Positions 1 through 9,587 of a stretch of DNA of 60,188 bases are shown here, one piece after another. The DNA is taken from contig DXQT01000006.1 of the NCBI GenBank assembly GCA_019411365.1, positions 48,652 through 108,839 on the forward strand, in the 5' to 3' direction. The notes under the pieces are model-generated. The model was not told the origin of the DNA, ran no database searches, and worked only from the letters and a program-made list of their open reading frames with translations. This DNA comes from Roseburia sp. (GTDB lineage Bacteria; Bacillota_A; Clostridia; Lachnospirales; Lachnospiraceae). The position numbers and the translations under genes were made by a program. Position 1 is the stretch's first letter; every line of letters starts with the position of its first letter.

Positions 1-69
1 ATAATATACAAAAAAGATAATTTAATCTTGTATATAAAGTAGAAAAGCACAAAGAAGGACAGAAAACAA

Positions 70-98
70 TTGACTTAATTAATAAAATGATATATGCT
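70..98 (+). promoter_or_regulatory. Possible sigma-A promoter of the mannan operon
   Basis: TTGACT at 70-75 and TATGCT at 93-98 are separated by 17 bases, an acceptable vegetative promoter with a near-consensus -35 and a weaker -10. It lies 52 bases before the binding-protein start, which has its own AAGGAGG site at about 133-139. The region upstream is outside the window, so an earlier promoter cannot be excluded. Confidence 0.4.
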
Positions 99-149
99 TA
101 AATCAAGCTAAAAAACAAGTTAAAGATAGCTAAAGGAGGAAAACAAACT

Positions 150-1601
150 ATGAAATTGAAAAAAGTTTTAGCCGTTTCATTAGCAGCAGCGATGACGCTT
201 AGCATGGCAGCATGCGGCAGTAACGAGGGTACAAGCAGTACAGACAGTAATGCAGCACCTTCCACAGAGACAGGATCTGCATCCAACACAGGATCAGATG
301 CATCTGCAGATGGAGAACTTTCTTATGCAGGTATTGTGTTAGGGGAAAGCTACACAGATATTACAACAACCATTCATGTGTTTAACCAGAGAACAGATAT
401 GGCAGAAGCCAGCTACCCTGGAAAGAACTGGGATGCATACATTGCAGATTTTAATAAAATGTATCCAAACATCACGGTAGAAATTGAGACGGATACAAAC
501 TACTCTGATGATTCCATTCTTCGTTTACAGAGTGGCGACTGGGGCGATATCATGATGATCCCGGCAGTAGACAAAGTTGATTTAAGCACATACTTCCTTC
601 CATATGGAACATTAGATGAAATGTCAAAACAGATCCGTTTTGCAAATACATGGGATTATGACGGATTGGTTTACGGCGTACCTTCTACCGGAAATGCACA
701 GGGCATTGTTTACAATAAGAGAGTGTTTGAGGAAGCAGGCGTGACTGAGATCCCAAAAACTCCGGATGAATTTATCGATGCTTTAAAAGCAATCAAAGCA
801 TATGATTCTTCCATTATCCCACTTTATACAAACTATGCAGATGGATGGCCAATGGAGCAGTGGGATGGACAGATCGCCGGAACAACAACAGGTGATGCTA
901 CATACATGAATCAGAAACTTCTTCATACAAAAGATCCGTTCAAAGATTATGGCGATGGAACACATCCATATGCATTATACAAAGTTCTCTATGATGCAGT
1001 TGCAGATGGTCTGACAGAGGATGATTACTCTACAACAGCATGGGAAGATTCCAAGGGTATGATCAACCGTGGTGAGATCGCAACAATGGTACTTGGTTCA
1101 TGGGCTTACTCACAGATGGTAGCAGCTGATGAACACGGTGAAGATGTTGGTTATATGCCATTCCCGATCACAATAGGCGGACAGCAGTATGCATCTTCAG
1201 GCGCTGACTACAGCTATGGTATCAACGTAAATTCTTCCGAAGAAAATCAGGCAGCAGCTATGGTATTCGTAAAATGGCTGACAGAGGAATCCGGATTTGC
1301 TTACAATGAAGGCGGTATTCCGATTGAGTTAGCTGACAATGATTATCCGGATGCATATGAAGCATTCGGAGATGTGATCTTTGTTTCAGATGAGTCTGCA
1401 GCAGCAGGTGAAGAAGATCTGTTAAATGCATTAAATGCTGATTCTGACTTAATGATCAATGCTGGTGGTAAAGATAAAGTCCAGAAGATCATCGAGCATG
1501 CAGCAAATGGAGATGAGTCCTTTGATGACATCATGGCAGAATGGAACGCAGCATGGACACAGGCACAGGAAGACAACGGTGTTGAGATTACAGAAGAATA
1601 A
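150..1601 (+). CDS. Lipoprotein sugar-binding protein of an ABC transporter (manno-oligosaccharide type)
   Basis: This is the extracellular solute-binding subunit (family 1) of a carbohydrate ABC importer. The N-terminus has a lysine-rich start, a hydrophobic stretch and a lipobox ending in MAAC at about residue 22, followed by a Ser/Thr/Gly-rich linker, as expected for a lipid-anchored Gram-positive binding protein. The 483-residue length is usual for the family. An AGGAGG site sits about ten bases before the ATG. The permeases follow on the same strand after a terminator-like hairpin. The genes after them (epimerase, two GH130, CE2, CE17) match the Roseburia intestinalis beta-mannan locus, so I infer that the ligands are beta-manno-oligosaccharides. 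Ligand specificity itself cannot be read from sequence. The ATP-binding subunit is not encoded nearby, which is common because clostridia share one ATPase among sugar importers. Confidence 0.9.
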   Translation: MKLKKVLAVSLAAAMTLSMAACGSNEGTSSTDSNAAPSTETGSASNTGSDASADGELSYAGIVLGESYTDITTTIHVFNQRTDMAEASYPGKNWDAYIADFNKMYPNITVEIETDTNYSDDSILRLQSGDWGDIMMIPAVDKVDLSTYFLPYGTLDEMSKQIRFANTWDYDGLVYGVPSTGNAQGIVYNKRVFEEAGVTEIPKTPDEFIDALKAIKAYDSSIIPLYTNYADGWPMEQWDGQIAGTTTGDATYMNQKLLHTKDPFKDYGDGTHPYALYKVLYDAVADGLTEDDYSTTAWEDSKGMINRGEIATMVLGSWAYSQMVAADEHGEDVGYMPFPITIGGQQYASSGADYSYGINVNSSEENQAAAMVFVKWLTEESGFAYNEGGIPIELADNDYPDAYEAFGDVIFVSDESAAAGEEDLLNALNADSDLMINAGGKDKVQKIIEHAANGDESFDDIMAEWNAAWTQAQEDNGVEITEE

Positions 1602-1637
1602 TCACTGATAAAAAGGTGGCTATGAATTTTTAAGAGA

Positions 1638-1681
1638 CTGCCGCGCTAAAATAAGAAGTCTTTTAGTGCGGCAGCTTTTTT
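1638..1681 (+). terminator. Terminator-like hairpin between binding protein and permease
   Basis: A 14-bp stem (1638-1651 with 1661-1674, one G:U pair) with a 9-base loop is followed by a T run at 1676-1681. It has the form of an intrinsic terminator, but the permease genes continue 95 bases later with no strong promoter seen. I infer partial termination or 3'-end protection that leaves the binding protein more abundant than the permeases. Confidence 0.8.
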
Positions 1682-1775
1682 CTTAATAGGGTTTGCTTTT
1701 GGTGCAGACAAAAATAGAAATAGGTTGGGGAGCAGTGAAAGCTGCACAGTTAGAAAGAAAAGGATGGAGATTGAT

Positions 1776-2768
1776 ATGACAGCGCTGAAATGGTTCAAAA
1801 GCAGAAAGGGACAGCAAACACTGATTATACTGGCGTTTATGATTATTCCACTTGCTTTGTTGTTTATTTTTACATATCTGCCATTCGGAGAGATGGTGAA
1901 ATTCAGTTTTTATAAGATGAAATACACGACTCCGGTAGACAAAAGAGTTTTTGTTGGATTAAAAAATTATGCAGAAGTATTCCGGAACAAAGATATTTTT
2001 GCATCATTAACATTAAGCCTATATTATATGGCTGGTTCCATTGTCCAGCTTGCACTTGCCTTATATCTGGCAACAATTTTGAGTTTCAAGACAAAAGGCG
2101 GTAACTTCTTCAAGGGATTAATGTTTTTCCCATATCTGATCAGTGGTATTGCCATTGGTTTTATTTTTAAATACTTCTATACCAGAGGATTCGTATTCGA
2201 TACGATTTTAGGATGGTGTGGATTTGACCTGGAAAGTCTTCCGTACTGGTTAAAAGACCAGAAGATCAACAACTGGTCTTTGGTTGCAACATCTGTCTGG
2301 AGATATTTTGGTAATAATATGGTTCTTTTCATTGGAGCTATTATGTCTGTAGACGCAGAGATGTATGAAGCAGCCGAATTAGACGGTGCAAATAAATTTC
2401 AGCAGTTTTTACATATAATACTGCCAAGCATTAAAACAATTGTAACGTTAAACGTTATTTTATCCATCACCGGTGCACTCAGTGCATTCGAACAGCCATA
2501 CGTTATCACAGACGGTGCAAACGGAACAGCAACTTACTTCATCAACATGAACAGGATCGCACACACCAACCAGAAGGTAGGTCTTGCATCTGCAATGGCA
2601 GTCGTATTGTTACTCATTATTTTTGCATGTACGATCTTACAGAAATTATTCTTCAAATACATTTACCGGAATGCGGATCAGACCGACGAGGTTATGACCA
2701 AAGAGGAGCGTAAGCGTAGAAAAGAATATATCAAACAGAAAAAAGCAGCAAAAAAGGGGGCAGCATAA
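1776..2768 (+). CDS. ABC sugar transporter permease 1 (MalF type)
   Basis: This is one of the two membrane subunits of the oligosaccharide importer. It has six or so hydrophobic segments and the conserved cytoplasmic EAA loop (YEAAELDGANKFQQFLHIILP at about residues 205-225), which docks the shared ATPase. The reading frame is open further upstream. I chose the ATG at 1776 because GGAGA lies five bases before it and the upstream residues are not hydrophobic; 1764 is an alternative. The stop codon directly abuts the ATG of the second permease, indicating translational coupling. The C-terminus is a long lysine/arginine-rich tail. Confidence 0.9.
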   Translation: MTALKWFKSRKGQQTLIILAFMIIPLALLFIFTYLPFGEMVKFSFYKMKYTTPVDKRVFVGLKNYAEVFRNKDIFASLTLSLYYMAGSIVQLALALYLATILSFKTKGGNFFKGLMFFPYLISGIAIGFIFKYFYTRGFVFDTILGWCGFDLESLPYWLKDQKINNWSLVATSVWRYFGNNMVLFIGAIMSVDAEMYEAAELDGANKFQQFLHIILPSIKTIVTLNVILSITGALSAFEQPYVITDGANGTATYFINMNRIAHTNQKVGLASAMAVVLLLIIFACTILQKLFFKYIYRNADQTDEVMTKEERKRRKEYIKQKKAAKKGAA

Positions 2769-3623
2769 ATGAAAAAGAATAGAAAACATTACTCTGTCAC
2801 ACAGATGATATGGATTGTTGTAAAATATGTATCCCTTGTATTTTTCTCACTGGTATCCGTTGTACCGATCATCTCCTGTGTGATCACAGCATTCAAGACA
2901 AAACAGGAATATCAGTCAACAAATGTTATGACACTGCCGGAGAGCTGGCTGAACTTTTCTAACTTTGTGGAGGCATTCCAGCGTGCCAACATGGGCAGGG
3001 CATTTCTTAACTCCGTGATCGTTATGCTCTGCGTACTTGCAGGATCTGTTATTATCGGTACACAGCTTGCCTATGTATTAAACCGTTTCAAATTTCCGGG
3101 AAACGGACTGATCCGAAATCTGTTCTTATTCGCATCCTTATTACCGGGTGTTGCGATGCAGGTAACCGTATATCAGATTATGTATGAACTCGGTTTTATC
3201 AATCATTTATATGGATACATCATCATGATGATGGGAACTGATGTTATCTCCATTTACATTTTTATCCAGTACATGGAAAACATTCCGGTATCATTAGATG
3301 AATCTGCGATCATTGATGGAGCTTCTTATTTCAAGATTTATTGGAAGATCATGCTCCCTCTGCTAAAACCGGCGATCGTAACCGCATGTATCTTAAAAGG
3401 TGTCGGCGTGTACAATGAATACTATGCAGCAAACCTTTATTTGAACAAACAGGAATTAAAGACAATGGCGATTTCCCTGTATACCTTTACCGGACCACTT
3501 GGAAGCCAGTATAACCTTATCTGTGCAGGTGTTATCATCTCACTGCTTCCGGCATTGATCGTCTTTGTCGTATGTCAGAAACAGATTTACAGTGGTATTA
3601 CTGCTGGAGCTGTAAAAGGTTAA
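2769..3623 (+). CDS. ABC sugar transporter permease 2 (MalG type)
   Basis: This is the second membrane subunit of the importer, 284 residues with six predicted hydrophobic segments. The EAA loop is visible as DESAIIDGASYFKIYWKIML at about residues 177-196. The ATG follows the previous stop with no gap, and its ribosome site (AGGGGG) lies inside the end of the preceding gene. The two permeases would form the heterodimeric channel fed by the lipoprotein encoded first in the operon. The family is certain; the substrate is inferred from context. Confidence 0.9.
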   Translation: MKKNRKHYSVTQMIWIVVKYVSLVFFSLVSVVPIISCVITAFKTKQEYQSTNVMTLPESWLNFSNFVEAFQRANMGRAFLNSVIVMLCVLAGSVIIGTQLAYVLNRFKFPGNGLIRNLFLFASLLPGVAMQVTVYQIMYELGFINHLYGYIIMMMGTDVISIYIFIQYMENIPVSLDESAIIDGASYFKIYWKIMLPLLKPAIVTACILKGVGVYNEYYAANLYLNKQELKTMAISLYTFTGPLGSQYNLICAGVIISLLPALIVFVVCQKQIYSGITAGAVKG

Positions 3624-3664
3624 ATCAGGACATAATTTTACTGGATGTTTCAGGAGGGAGGCTT

Positions 3665-4897
3665 ATGATGAACGAAAAACAGCGTCTGGCGAAAGAAGCC
3701 AGAGAACATTTGGAACAGACAATTATCCCGTTTTGGAAGAAATTAAGAGATGATCAGTATGGCGGCTATTATGGATGGCTTTCCTATGACCTCGAATTAG
3801 ATAAAAAAGCAGTAAAGGGCTGTATCTTAAACAGCAGGATCACATGGTTCTTCTCCAATGCATATACCGTGTTAAAAAATGCCGGGAAGGCAGATGAAAG
3901 TCTGCTTTCCGAGGCAGAACACGGATATGAATTTCTGAAAGAAAAATGTATTGACAAAAAGAACGGCGGCATTTTCTGGTCGTTAAACTATGACGGAACT
4001 CCGGAAGATACTACAAAACATACTTATAATCAGGCATTTTGCATCTATGCACTGTCGTCTTATTTTGAGGCATCCGGCGATAGGGAAGCTTTGGAAACAG
4101 CATATCAGCTCTTTGAACTGATCGAAGAAAAATGCACCGATGAGATCGGATATTTAGAAGCATTTACCATTGACTTTAAGCCGGAATCCAATGAAAAACT
4201 GTCTGAGAACGGTGTGCTTGCCGACAAGACGATGAACACGCTGCTTCATGTATTTGAGGCATACACAGAGTTTGTCCGTGTGGCAAAAACATTGGACGAC
4301 ACATGGGCAGTAAGTGCCAGAAGCAAAGTGGAAAAACGCCTGATGTGGATCATGGATACCTTTGCAGAAAAAGTGTATAATCAAAAACTTCACAGACAGG
4401 AAGTCTTTTTTGACCGGGAGTATCACAGTATTTTAGACCTTCATTCCTATGGACATGACATCGAAACAGCATGGCTGATGGATCGTGGAGTGGAAGTGCT
4501 TGGAAGGGATGATTACCGCAGGAAAATGACACCGATCACAAAAGATCTGACAAATCAGATTTTCCATGTGGCATTTGACGGACATTCCCTGGCAAATGAA
4601 TGTGACCGCGGTGTCGTCAATGAAAACCGTGTCTGGTGGGTACAGGCGGAGACAGTGATTGGCTTTTTAAATGGTTATGAAAAAGAACCGGAGAGAACAG
4701 AGTATCTGGAGGCAGCGGTCAGTGAATGGGAGTTTATCAAAGAGTATGTGATCGATAAGCGGATCGGCTCCGAGTGGTTCTGGGAAGTAAAGAAAGATGG
4801 TTCTCCAATCGAGGGAAGACCGGTCGTAGAACCGTGGAAATGCCCGTATCACAATGGACGCATGTGTATGGAACTGATAAAACGTGCAGAAAAATAG
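3665..4897 (+). CDS. Mannobiose/cellobiose 2-epimerase (AGE superfamily)
   Basis: A cytoplasmic (alpha/alpha)6-barrel epimerase that interconverts the reducing-end sugar at C2. In a mannan locus its expected job is turning beta-1,4-mannobiose into mannosyl-glucose for the GH130_1 enzyme encoded next. The visible family signatures include HTYNQAFCIYALSSYF, the histidine-bearing YGHDIETAWLM and the C-terminal WKCPYHNGRMCME. The two histidines in the last motifs correspond to the general acid/base residues known in cellobiose 2-epimerases. The length of about 410 residues is normal. The frame is open upstream into the permease gene, but GGAGGG at 3653-3658 fixes the start at 3665 or 3668. Confidence 0.9.
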   Translation: MMNEKQRLAKEAREHLEQTIIPFWKKLRDDQYGGYYGWLSYDLELDKKAVKGCILNSRITWFFSNAYTVLKNAGKADESLLSEAEHGYEFLKEKCIDKKNGGIFWSLNYDGTPEDTTKHTYNQAFCIYALSSYFEASGDREALETAYQLFELIEEKCTDEIGYLEAFTIDFKPESNEKLSENGVLADKTMNTLLHVFEAYTEFVRVAKTLDDTWAVSARSKVEKRLMWIMDTFAEKVYNQKLHRQEVFFDREYHSILDLHSYGHDIETAWLMDRGVEVLGRDDYRRKMTPITKDLTNQIFHVAFDGHSLANECDRGVVNENRVWWVQAETVIGFLNGYEKEPERTEYLEAAVSEWEFIKEYVIDKRIGSEWFWEVKKDGSPIEGRPVVEPWKCPYHNGRMCMELIKRAEK

Positions 4898-4920
4898 AAA
4901 ATTAAATGAGGATATAAAAA

Positions 4921-6093
4921 ATGGTTCACAAAAAATATTATGAGTTATTAAAAGATCAGGAAAAACTCTTAAGCCGGAAAAATAAAAAATCTGATTTTTA
5001 TAACGGTGTCTATGACCGTTATGAATATCCGGTATTGACAAGAGAGCATATTCCGCTTACCTGGAGATATGACCTGAACGAAGAGACAAATCCATATTTT
5101 ATGGAGCGTCTTGGCATCAACGCAGTGATGAACTCCGGTGCAATCGAGTTGAACGGAAAATATTATCTGGTTGCAAGAATTGAAGGAAACGACAGAAAAT
5201 CATTTTTCGGTGTGGCAGAGAGTGACAACGGAGTGGATGGATTCCGTTTCTGGGATTACCCGATTTTACTCGAAGACACCTGCCCGGAAGAGACAAATGT
5301 TTATGACATGCGTCTGACAAAACATGAGGATGGTTATATTTATGGCGTGTTCTGCTCAGAGAGCAAGGATACTTCCGTCAATGACCTGTCAGCAGCAGTC
5401 GCTGCAGCAGGAATCGTACGTACAAAAGATTTAAAACACTGGGAGAGATTAGATAATCTTGTTACTTTGAATTCTCCCCAGCAGAGAAATGTTGTACTGC
5501 ATCCGGAATTTGTCAATGGAAAGTATGCATTCTATACAAGACCAATGGACGATTTTATTGAGACAGGAAGCGGCGGTGGAATTGGATTCGGTCTGTGTGA
5601 TGACATTACGCATGCAGTGATCGGCGAGGAGAAAATGACAAGTCTCCGCAAATATCACACCATCACAGAAGCAAAAAACGGAGCCGGAGCGACACCGATC
5701 AAGACAGACCGTGGATGGATCCATATTGCGCATGGTGTGCGTAATACCGCAGCAGGACTTCGCTATGTGATCTATGCTTTCGCAACGGATTTAAAAGATC
5801 CGTCCAAGGTGATCGCAGAGCCGTCAGGACTTCTGATCGGACCAAGAGGAGAAGAACGCGTGGGGGATGTCAGCAATGTCGTGTTCACCAACGGAGCAAT
5901 CGTAAATGAGAACAATGAAGTGTTTATTTACTATGCATCTTCGGATACAAGAATGCATGTTGCAACGACAACCTTAGATAAACTGATCGATTATGTGTTC
6001 AATACGCCAACAGATCCGCTTCGCTCAGTAGAGTGTGTGGCACAGAGATGTGATCTGATCAAGAAAAATCTGGAATTATTAAATCGTGAATAA
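4921..6093 (+). CDS. GH130_1 4-O-beta-mannosyl-glucose phosphorylase
   Basis: A cytoplasmic five-bladed beta-propeller phosphorylase expected to cleave mannosyl-glucose with phosphate, yielding mannose-1-phosphate and glucose. The 390-residue length and the motifs [35 protein letters not shown] and NVYDMRLT are those of GH130 subfamily 1. The aspartate in YDMR is the proton donor in characterised members. It follows the epimerase gene by 23 bases, which fits the known epimerase-then-phosphorylase step of mannobiose catabolism. A clear ribosome site (GAGGA) precedes the ATG. Confidence 0.9.
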   Translation: MVHKKYYELLKDQEKLLSRKNKKSDFYNGVYDRYEYPVLTREHIPLTWRYDLNEETNPYFMERLGINAVMNSGAIELNGKYYLVARIEGNDRKSFFGVAESDNGVDGFRFWDYPILLEDTCPEETNVYDMRLTKHEDGYIYGVFCSESKDTSVNDLSAAVAAAGIVRTKDLKHWERLDNLVTLNSPQQRNVVLHPEFVNGKYAFYTRPMDDFIETGSGGGIGFGLCDDITHAVIGEEKMTSLRKYHTITEAKNGAGATPIKTDRGWIHIAHGVRNTAAGLRYVIYAFATDLKDPSKVIAEPSGLLIGPRGEERVGDVSNVVFTNGAIVNENNEVFIYYASSDTRMHVATTTLDKLIDYVFNTPTDPLRSVECVAQRCDLIKKNLELLNRE

Positions 6094-6100
6094 ACAAAAC

Positions 6101-6158
6101 AATGAGGCTAAATCCTCTCCTCACATGAGTTCGGATTTTGCTTCGCAAAACAAGGAGG
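6101..6158 (+). repeat. SD-flanked leader repeat, copy before GH130_2
   Basis: A 51-base unit begins with AATGAGG and is followed by AAGGAGG at 6152-6158, the ribosome site of the next gene. It contains GGCTAAATCCTCT and a small TTTTGC-TTC-GCAAAA hairpin just before the ribosome site. The same elements recur twice in tandem at 23296-23430 upstream of degV. This looks like an interspersed repeat that places or duplicates a Shine-Dalgarno sequence. Confidence 0.7.
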
Positions 6159-6164
6159 ATTATT

Positions 6165-7187
6165 ATGAGCAAATATAAAATGTTAAGCCCGGAAGTACCA
6201 AATGTACCATGGCAGGAGCGCCCGGCGAACCTGACCGATGCTCCAATCTGGAGATACAGTGAGAATCCGATCATCGGAAGAAATCCATTAAAAGGAGTGG
6301 CACGTATTTTTAACAGTGCTGTTATGCCTTATGAAGGAGAGTTTATCGGTGTGTTCCGTGGAGAACAGACCAACGGAATCCCATACATTTATATGGGAAG
6401 AAGCAAAGACGCGATCCATTGGAATTTTGAAGAAAACAAGATCCAGTTTGTAGACGAAGATGGAAAACCATTTATGCCGGTCTATGCATATGATCCAAGA
6501 CTTGTAAAAGTGGAAGATACCTACTACATTATCTGGTGTCAGGATTTCTATGGCGCAGCAATCGGTATGGCAAAGACAACTGATTTCAAGACATTTACAA
6601 GAATCGAGAATCCATTTTTACCATTTAACAGAAATGCAGTTTTATTCCCGAGAAAAATTAACGGTAACTTCATGCTGTTATCCAGACCTTCTGACAGTGG
6701 ACATACACCATTTGGCGATATTTTTATCAGTGAAAGCCCGGATATGGTTTACTGGGGCAGACACCGTCATGTGATGGGAAAAGGTTCTGAATGGTGGGAG
6801 TCCTTAAAAATCGGTGGAGGTGCAGCGCCGATCGAGACAGATGAGGGATGGCTGCTATTCTACCATGGAGTAAGCGGAACCTGTAACGGATATGTATACT
6901 CCATCGGTGGAGCAATCTTAGACATTGACAATCCTTCCATTGTCAAATACCGTTGTGAGAACTTCCTCTTAACACCGGAAGAGTGGTATGAGGAACGCGG
7001 ATTTGTGCCAAATGTATGCTTCCCATGTGCAACGATCCACGATTCAAAGACTGGAAAGATTGCGATTTATTATGGCGCAGCAGACAGTTATGTAGGTCTT
7101 GCTTTTACAGAACTGGACGATATCATTGATTACATCAAAGATCACAGTGTTGTAAATAGTACAGATACAGAGATTGGCAGACGCTAG
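6165..7187 (+). CDS. GH130_2 beta-1,4-mannooligosaccharide phosphorylase
   Basis: A cytoplasmic phosphorylase that removes mannosyl units from mannooligosaccharides as mannose-1-phosphate. At 340 residues it is shorter than the preceding GH130_1. It shows the subfamily 2 pattern: RYSENPIIGRNP near the start, FNSAVMPYEGEFIGVFRGE, and AYDPRLVKVEDTYYI, whose aspartate is the likely proton donor. AAGGAGG at 6152-6158 decides the ATG at 6165; the frame is open for nine more codons upstream, but those lie inside the leader repeat. Together with the epimerase and GH130_1 it makes the full phosphorolytic route of the RiMULL type. The subfamily call is from memory of the signatures. Confidence 0.88.
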   Translation: MSKYKMLSPEVPNVPWQERPANLTDAPIWRYSENPIIGRNPLKGVARIFNSAVMPYEGEFIGVFRGEQTNGIPYIYMGRSKDAIHWNFEENKIQFVDEDGKPFMPVYAYDPRLVKVEDTYYIIWCQDFYGAAIGMAKTTDFKTFTRIENPFLPFNRNAVLFPRKINGNFMLLSRPSDSGHTPFGDIFISESPDMVYWGRHRHVMGKGSEWWESLKIGGGAAPIETDEGWLLFYHGVSGTCNGYVYSIGGAILDIDNPSIVKYRCENFLLTPEEWYEERGFVPNVCFPCATIHDSKTGKIAIYYGAADSYVGLAFTELDDIIDYIKDHSVVNSTDTEIGRR

Positions 7188-7245
7188 TGGCAGAAGCTGT
7201 CAGCAGAAGCCTTTCCTTTCTAACTTAATTTATTTCTTGCAGAAG

Positions 7246-7270
7246 GGCTGTCCGAAGTGGCAGCCTTTTT
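7246..7270 (+). terminator. Terminator-like hairpin inside the mannan operon
   Basis: GGCTGTC (7246-7252) pairs with GGCAGCC (7259-7265) with one G:U pair, followed by five Ts. It lies between the GH130_2 stop and the ribosome site of the CE2 gene. It may reduce transcription of the esterase and GH1 genes relative to the phosphorylases. Confidence 0.7.
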
Positions 7271-7295
7271 GTAAATGACGGAAGGAGAAAAAAGA

Positions 7296-8339
7296 ATGTA
7301 CATATATCCTGATAATGCTGCATTACAATACAGCGGGCGTATTGATTTTGACTGCCCGGCAGAACCTGTTTTTGTGTACGCAGCAAGTTATGTAAAGCTG
7401 ATTTTCACCGGAACCTTTGTGAAAGTGAAAATTTCGAACCGAAGAAATTACTGGACCAATTATATTGGATATATTTTGGATGGTGAGCAGGGAAAGTTCG
7501 CATTGGATATGGAGCAGGGAACAAAAGTATACACGATTGCGGAAAATCTGGAAAGCGGGCGGCACGAACTGCTTTTGTTCAAACGAATGGACTCCTGCCA
7601 CATCTTTACCCTGTATGGTTTTGAACTGGAGGATGGGGCAGAAATATTTTTGCCGGAGCCAAAGCCGGAGCGGCGGATGGAAGTGTTTGGCGACAGTGTC
7701 TCCTGCGGTGAGGTCTCCGAGGCGTTGAAATACGTGGGAAAACCGGATCCGGAACATGATGGTGAATACTCTAACAGCTGGTATTCCTATGCATGGATCA
7801 CGGCGCGGAAACTTGGGGCAGAACTTCACGACACCTCACAGGGTGGAATCGCACTTTTAGATCACACCGGATGGTTTATGGAGCCGGATTATCTCGGTGT
7901 GGAATCCTGCTATGATAAGTTGGAATACTGCCCGGCACTAAGCAGGGTGAAATCATGGGATTTCAAGAAATACCAGCCGCAGGTAGTAGTCGTGGCGATC
8001 GGGCAAAACGATAATCACCCGGTTGATTATATGGCAGAGAATTATCAGAGTGAAAAGTCTGTTTACTGGCGGAAACGGTATCAGGAATTTATTGAAAAAC
8101 TGATGGAACTTTATCCGGACAGCCAGATCATTCTCACCACGACGATCCTTATGCATGATAAAAACTGGGATACATCCATAGGGGAAGTGTGCAGACGGAT
8201 TGACAGCAGCCGTGTACATCATTTTCTGTATCAGAAGAATGGAAGTGGCACACCGGGGCATATCCGCATACCGGAGGCAGAAGAGATGGCAGAGGAATTG
8301 AGTGCATATATCAATTCGCTTGGGGATATCTGGCGGTGA
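7296..8339 (+). CDS. CE2 family acetyl-mannan esterase (SGNH)
   Basis: A cytoplasmic two-domain deacetylase. The N-terminal ~120 residues are a beta-rich jelly-roll-like domain. The SGNH hydrolase domain follows with block I MEVFGDSVSCGE at about residue 126 (serine nucleophile), VVVVAIGQNDNHP (block III), and a C-terminal histidine in GHIRIPEAEEMAEEL. There is no signal peptide, so it should act on imported acetylated oligosaccharides. In Roseburia a CE2/CE17 pair removes 3-, 4- and 6-O-acetyl from mannooligosaccharides before phosphorolysis, and this gene is next to a CE17 gene. I chose the ATG at 7296 because AAGGAGA lies eight bases upstream. The domain order fits CE2; exact positional specificity is inference. 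Confidence 0.85.
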   Translation: MYIYPDNAALQYSGRIDFDCPAEPVFVYAASYVKLIFTGTFVKVKISNRRNYWTNYIGYILDGEQGKFALDMEQGTKVYTIAENLESGRHELLLFKRMDSCHIFTLYGFELEDGAEIFLPEPKPERRMEVFGDSVSCGEVSEALKYVGKPDPEHDGEYSNSWYSYAWITARKLGAELHDTSQGGIALLDHTGWFMEPDYLGVESCYDKLEYCPALSRVKSWDFKKYQPQVVVVAIGQNDNHPVDYMAENYQSEKSVYWRKRYQEFIEKLMELYPDSQIILTTTILMHDKNWDTSIGEVCRRIDSSRVHHFLYQKNGSGTPGHIRIPEAEEMAEELSAYINSLGDIWR

Positions 8340-8387
8340 TATATGCAATTCTGCATTGTATAAATAATGAAAGTGAGAATGAAGTGT

Positions 8388-9518
8388 ATGAAGTATCAGA
8401 TCAATTACGAAAATGCAATGTCCAATCATGGCAATTGGGATAGAATCTGCAGAGTGATGCGGCGCGCAAGTGAGGGGGAGAGTCTTGTCATTGGTTTTCT
8501 GGGCGGTTCGATCACGATGGGATCGCTGTCTAGCACGCCACAGACGTGTTACGCTTATCATGTGTATGAGTGGTGGTGCCGGACTTTTCCAAATGCAAAG
8601 TTTTCTTATATAAATGCAGGAATTGGGGCGACCGATTCACAGTTTGGCTGCGCGAGAGCGGAAAGCGACCTGCTTCGTTATGAACCGGATTTTGTTGTTG
8701 TGGATTTTTCGGTCAATGATGAATCGACAGAACATTTTCTCGAAACTTATGAGGGTGTCATCCGAAAGCTTTACTATGCAGAGAAAAAGCCTGCGGTCAT
8801 GTTGCTGCATAATGTCTATTATCATGACGGTTCCAACGCACAGTTACAGCATGCAAAAATCGCGCGTCATTACGATATTCCGGCGGTAAGTATGCAGAGC
8901 AGTATTTACCCAGAACTTTTAGCAGGCAGAATCGAAAACCGTGCGATCACACCGGATGATCTGCATCCAAACGATGATGGACATGAACTCGTTGCATCTG
9001 TCATTATACATGTATTAGAGCAGATCCGTGTGTCTGCCGGAATGGAAGTAAAGTCAGACAGCGGAGAAGCAGAAAAGGTGCCATTGACTGCAAACGCTTA
9101 TGAAGATTCCATCCGTTACCAGAATGACAGCGCTGTCTTTACAGCAAACGGATTTGTGGCTGACCAGGACAGACAGGATGGGATCACGGATATTTTTAAA
9201 AATGGATGGACTGCAAACCAAAAGGGTGCTACCATTACGTTTGAAGTGGAGGGAAGCTGTATCGGTATTCAATACAGAAAAACCATAAAACTTCCAGCCC
9301 CGGTGGCAGAGGTTGTGATTGATGATGACAGCACACACGCAGTCCGGCTGGATGCAAACTTTGATGAGACATGGGGAGATAAATTGCAGCTAGACACGAT
9401 CGCAGAGCATATCGAAAAAGAAAAGCATAAAGTACAGATCACCATTACAGAGACACATGAGACGGATCAGCTTCCGTTTTATCTGGTGTCTGTGATCGCA
9501 TCTGGAAAAGAAAAATAA
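8388..9518 (+). CDS. CE17 family 2-O-acetylmannan esterase with C-terminal CBM35-like domain
   Basis: A cytoplasmic SGNH esterase. Block I is GFLGGSITMGS near residue 35, then INAGIGATDSQFG, VVDFSVNDES and the catalytic Asp/His block PDDLHPNDDGHEL near residue 190. The last ~140 residues form a separate beta-rich domain (WTANQKGATITFEVEGSCIGIQYRKT) like the CBM35 that shapes the active site in the characterised Roseburia CE17. The partner CE2 gene lies immediately upstream. The start is uncertain: the frame has ATGs at 8367, 8379 and 8388 and no strong ribosome site; 8388 best fits a purine-rich GTGAG nine bases upstream. No signal peptide is seen. Confidence 0.82.
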   Translation: MKYQINYENAMSNHGNWDRICRVMRRASEGESLVIGFLGGSITMGSLSSTPQTCYAYHVYEWWCRTFPNAKFSYINAGIGATDSQFGCARAESDLLRYEPDFVVVDFSVNDESTEHFLETYEGVIRKLYYAEKKPAVMLLHNVYYHDGSNAQLQHAKIARHYDIPAVSMQSSIYPELLAGRIENRAITPDDLHPNDDGHELVASVIIHVLEQIRVSAGMEVKSDSGEAEKVPLTANAYEDSIRYQNDSAVFTANGFVADQDRQDGITDIFKNGWTANQKGATITFEVEGSCIGIQYRKTIKLPAPVAEVVIDDDSTHAVRLDANFDETWGDKLQLDTIAEHIEKEKHKVQITITETHETDQLPFYLVSVIASGKEK

Positions 9519-9587
9519 ATATATAATTTAGATTTAATATTTATACAAAAATAAAAATAACAACCAGAAACAGAGAAGGAGAATCAC

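Noticed and set aside
7953..8561. 202-codon open frame on the minus strand spanning the CE2-CE17 gap
   Set aside because: Covers the ends of two well-supported esterase genes in antisense and resembles no protein.
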